From: CAWUKT01 sp963923035
GTDB lineage: Bacteria; Bacteroidota; Bacteroidia; J057; JADKCL01
Direction of reading: 5' to 3'
Assembly (NCBI GenBank): GCA_963923035.1
Contig: CAWUKT010000009.1
Coordinates: 62,001-126,000, forward strand
Length of the DNA: 64,000 bases
The notes under the pieces are model-generated. The model did not search any database and had not been told where the DNA came from. It saw only the letters and a list, made by a program, of their open reading frames with translations. Below, piece after piece: positions 62,335-64,000 of the stretch; position 1 is the first letter of the stretch, and each line of letters begins with the position of its first letter. The translations under genes and the position numbers were made by a program.

Positions 62335-63579
62335 ATGAATTCTCCTTCCATATTCCAAAAAGTCAGCTATGCCGGCCTGTTGATGGCCATGGCGGGGATT
62401 GCGACGTCGCCGGCCGTCCTGAGCATTGGGACGGTAGTGATGATCTTGCCCGCGGTGGTGTCGATGTCGCCAAAGGCGCAGTGGGGGAGGATTCGGAAGG
62501 ACCCCGGCGCCGGAATTTTGGCGTTGTTGGCAGTGGTCATGGCCCTGTCGTGGTTCTGGACGGAAGACCAGGAGCGCTGGATGAACATGGTCCGCGTCAA
62601 ATTGCCGCTGTTTTTCGGGCTGTACAGCCTAATGGTGCTGGGCCCGTTTCCGAAGCGGTGGATCAAAATCGCTATGATGGTCCTGACCCTGGCCGCCTTT
62701 GTAACCGGCTTCGCCACGGTCATCGATTATTTGCTGCACCGGGAACAAATCGAGATGCAAATCCAGGTGTCCAAGCCGATGCACCTGGTCTTTGACATCA
62801 ACCACATCTATTTCAGCATCACGATGGCCTTCACCGTCTTCGCCGGCATTTGGGTGGGGCGTTCGAAGAACTGTGCCCTTCATCCGGTCGAGCGACCGGT
62901 GATGCTGGGCCTGGCCCTGGCGAACATGGCCATCATGCATGTCCTGACCGCCCGGACAGGACTGCTGGCATTCTACATCGCCGCGCTCCTCCTGGGGCTG
63001 TGGTACCTCCTCAACCAACGGAAATACCTGCTGGCCGTTCTGATGGTCGTGGGGATTACGGCCTTGCCAGTCGCCGGTTATTTCTCTGTGAGCTCATTCC
63101 GTCACCGCGTGGACAATACGTTCATGGACCTCAACAAGTACTTTAATGACGACGATCCCAATTACCTTTCGATTGGGATGCGGTTTGAGAGCTGGAAAGC
63201 GGCTTTGCACCTGTTCGAAGAGCACCCCGCCGTCGGGGTAGGAATGGGCGATCTCCAGTACGAAATGGACCGCCAGTACCTCAAGGAAGACACCAACCTG
63301 ACCGATGAGAATTTCCTGCTTCCCCACAATCAGGTCATCCAGACAATGGCGGGCTTGGGGATTCTGGGCCTGTTACCGTTGGTAATCGGATGGTTCTACC
63401 CGTTGGTGGTCCGGCCCAAGGAAAAGCACTGGCTGTTTTACGCGTTTTGGGTGATTTTGGGCTTCGGGATGATGGGAGAATCCGTACTGGAGCGCCAGAT
63501 AGGGGTGATGCTGGTGGTGACGCTGTACATGATGACGCGCTGGATTCCTGTACAGAAAAAGGAACAAATGAACGACTGA
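62335..63579 (+). CDS. O-antigen ligase / Wzy_C family membrane protein
   Basis: 414 residues with about ten transmembrane helices. The periplasmic loop before the last helices contains RFESWKAALHLFEEHPAVGVGMGDLQYEM and LPHNQVIQTMAGLGILGLL, the Wzy_C pattern (R...W..A......P..G.G.......HN). Such enzymes ligate or polymerise surface glycans. No glycosyltransferase neighbours in the window, so its substrate is unclear. Confidence 0.88.
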   Translation: MNSPSIFQKVSYAGLLMAMAGIATSPAVLSIGTVVMILPAVVSMSPKAQWGRIRKDPGAGILALLAVVMALSWFWTEDQERWMNMVRVKLPLFFGLYSLMVLGPFPKRWIKIAMMVLTLAAFVTGFATVIDYLLHREQIEMQIQVSKPMHLVFDINHIYFSITMAFTVFAGIWVGRSKNCALHPVERPVMLGLALANMAIMHVLTARTGLLAFYIAALLLGLWYLLNQRKYLLAVLMVVGITALPVAGYFSVSSFRHRVDNTFMDLNKYFNDDDPNYLSIGMRFESWKAALHLFEEHPAVGVGMGDLQYEMDRQYLKEDTNLTDENFLLPHNQVIQTMAGLGILGLLPLVIGWFYPLVVRPKEKHWLFYAFWVILGFGMMGESVLERQIGVMLVVTLYMMTRWIPVQKKEQMND

Positions 63580-63608
63580 TTGGGGAGAACAGGCCTTGAA
63601 AACCCGGT

Positions 63609-63640
63609 AGCGAATGCAATAATTTGCATTGTAATTCGCT
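63609..63640. repeat. imperfect inverted repeat upstream of the LysM gene
   Basis: AGCGAA/TTCGCT outer arms with an inner TGCAA/TTGCA pair, eight bases before the ATG at 63648. It would occlude or structure the translation start region; no T-run. Confidence 0.55.
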
Positions 63641-63647
63641 AGAGTTT

Positions 63648-64000
63648 ATGATGAAAATGCGGTTTTGGAAAATTAGTTTGATGGTGGCCTTGGGAATCTC
63701 CGGGCCGACCACATACGCCCTTGCGAATCAGGGAGGTAGCCAATGGGAAATTCGTCAGAACGATCCCCGGAAGCATACCGTCCAGAAGGGAGAAACGCTG
63801 TACGCCATTTCCCGGATGTACAATGTGACGGTAGATGAGATTACCAATTGGAATGCACTTGATGGGACCGGTTTGTCCATTGGGCAAGTGTTGATTGTTT
63901 CTCCTCCCGAACAGGCTCCAACGCCGCCTCCACCCCCCAAAGTTGAAAAAGTAGAAACTGAAACTAAGGAAGTAGTTTCCACGCCCCCGGTTTCTGACGG
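63648..64000 (+). CDS. LysM-domain secreted protein (C-terminus cut by window)
   Basis: 117 codons visible. Signal peptide FWKISLMVALGISGPTTYALA; a LysM domain follows at about residues 46-92 (HTVQKGETLYAISRMYNVTVDEITNWNALDGTGLSIGQVLIV), then a Pro/Glu/Val-rich linker. Binds peptidoglycan; the rest of the protein (possibly a peptidase or another LysM) lies beyond the window. Confidence 0.9.
   Translation, partial: MMKMRFWKISLMVALGISGPTTYALANQGGSQWEIRQNDPRKHTVQKGETLYAISRMYNVTVDEITNWNALDGTGLSIGQVLIVSPPEQAPTPPPPPKVEKVETETKEVVSTPPVSD

Overview
The window reads as chromosomal DNA of a free-living Bacteroidota bacterium, most likely a Saprospiria/Lewinella-like lineage. The evidence is type IX secretion (T9SS) C-terminal sorting domains on three large secreted proteins, an ECF sigma/FecR/STN cassette, a TonB-dependent receptor with a carboxypeptidase-like plug extension, Bacteroidota-style TAnnTTTG promoter boxes, and phylum-typical families (GWxTD, DUF4494, BshC). 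The DNA is fairly GC-rich for that phylum and genes are tightly packed. I see no rRNA, tRNA, CRISPR array, transposase or prophage. Several starts are GTG or TTG.

Layout. 1-7.8 kb (all minus): 3' truncated FdhF/YdeP-type molybdopterin oxidoreductase, a GNAT acetyltransferase, a CREST/ceramidase-like membrane protein, an endonuclease V overlapping an unusual MJ1316 / 2H phosphoesterase / poly(A)-polymerase-like fusion, and a sterol-desaturase pair. 7.9-11.4 kb: ECF sigma, FecR anti-sigma and an STN-domain protein that carries a 16-residue surface-repeat solenoid in place of a TonB receptor barrel. 11.6-13.7 kb: dnaA, flanked by two perfect DnaA boxes and an AT-rich gap that is a candidate origin. 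13.7-19.5 kb: methylmalonyl-CoA mutase operon (mutA, mutB, meaB, hypothetical). 19.6-26.8 kb: a two-lobed retropepsin-like lipoprotein, aldose epimerase, one-cysteine A-type Fe-S protein, LysE-type exporter, a T9SS cargo and ftsE without ftsX. 27-35.3 kb (plus): a codon-optimised OmpA/TPR lipoprotein, then rimO-GWxTD and DUF445-bshC-5-FCL-PspC, mostly with start/stop overlaps. 35.4-54 kb: mixed accessory and secreted genes, including two solitary proteins with repeated P[VL]Q[LR] leaders, a TonB receptor, an IgGFc-binding-like T9SS protein and an S9 peptidase. 54-64 kb: PhoD-type phosphatase, a large Lys-C-like protease with MAM-like modules and a T9SS tail, fumarylacetoacetase, rhomboid protease, DUF4494, an O-antigen ligase-like protein and a LysM protein cut by the window end.

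How it works together. Core functions are replication initiation, propionate/odd-chain carbon flow through methylmalonyl-CoA, tyrosine breakdown, bacillithiol synthesis and ribosome modification. Around them sits a secretome for degrading and binding macromolecules. The most novel-looking items are the RNA-end-recognition fusion coupled to endonuclease V, the two P[VL]Q[LR]-leader proteins (possible cargo of an extracellular contractile injection system encoded elsewhere), and the sigma/FecR system feeding a repeat solenoid.
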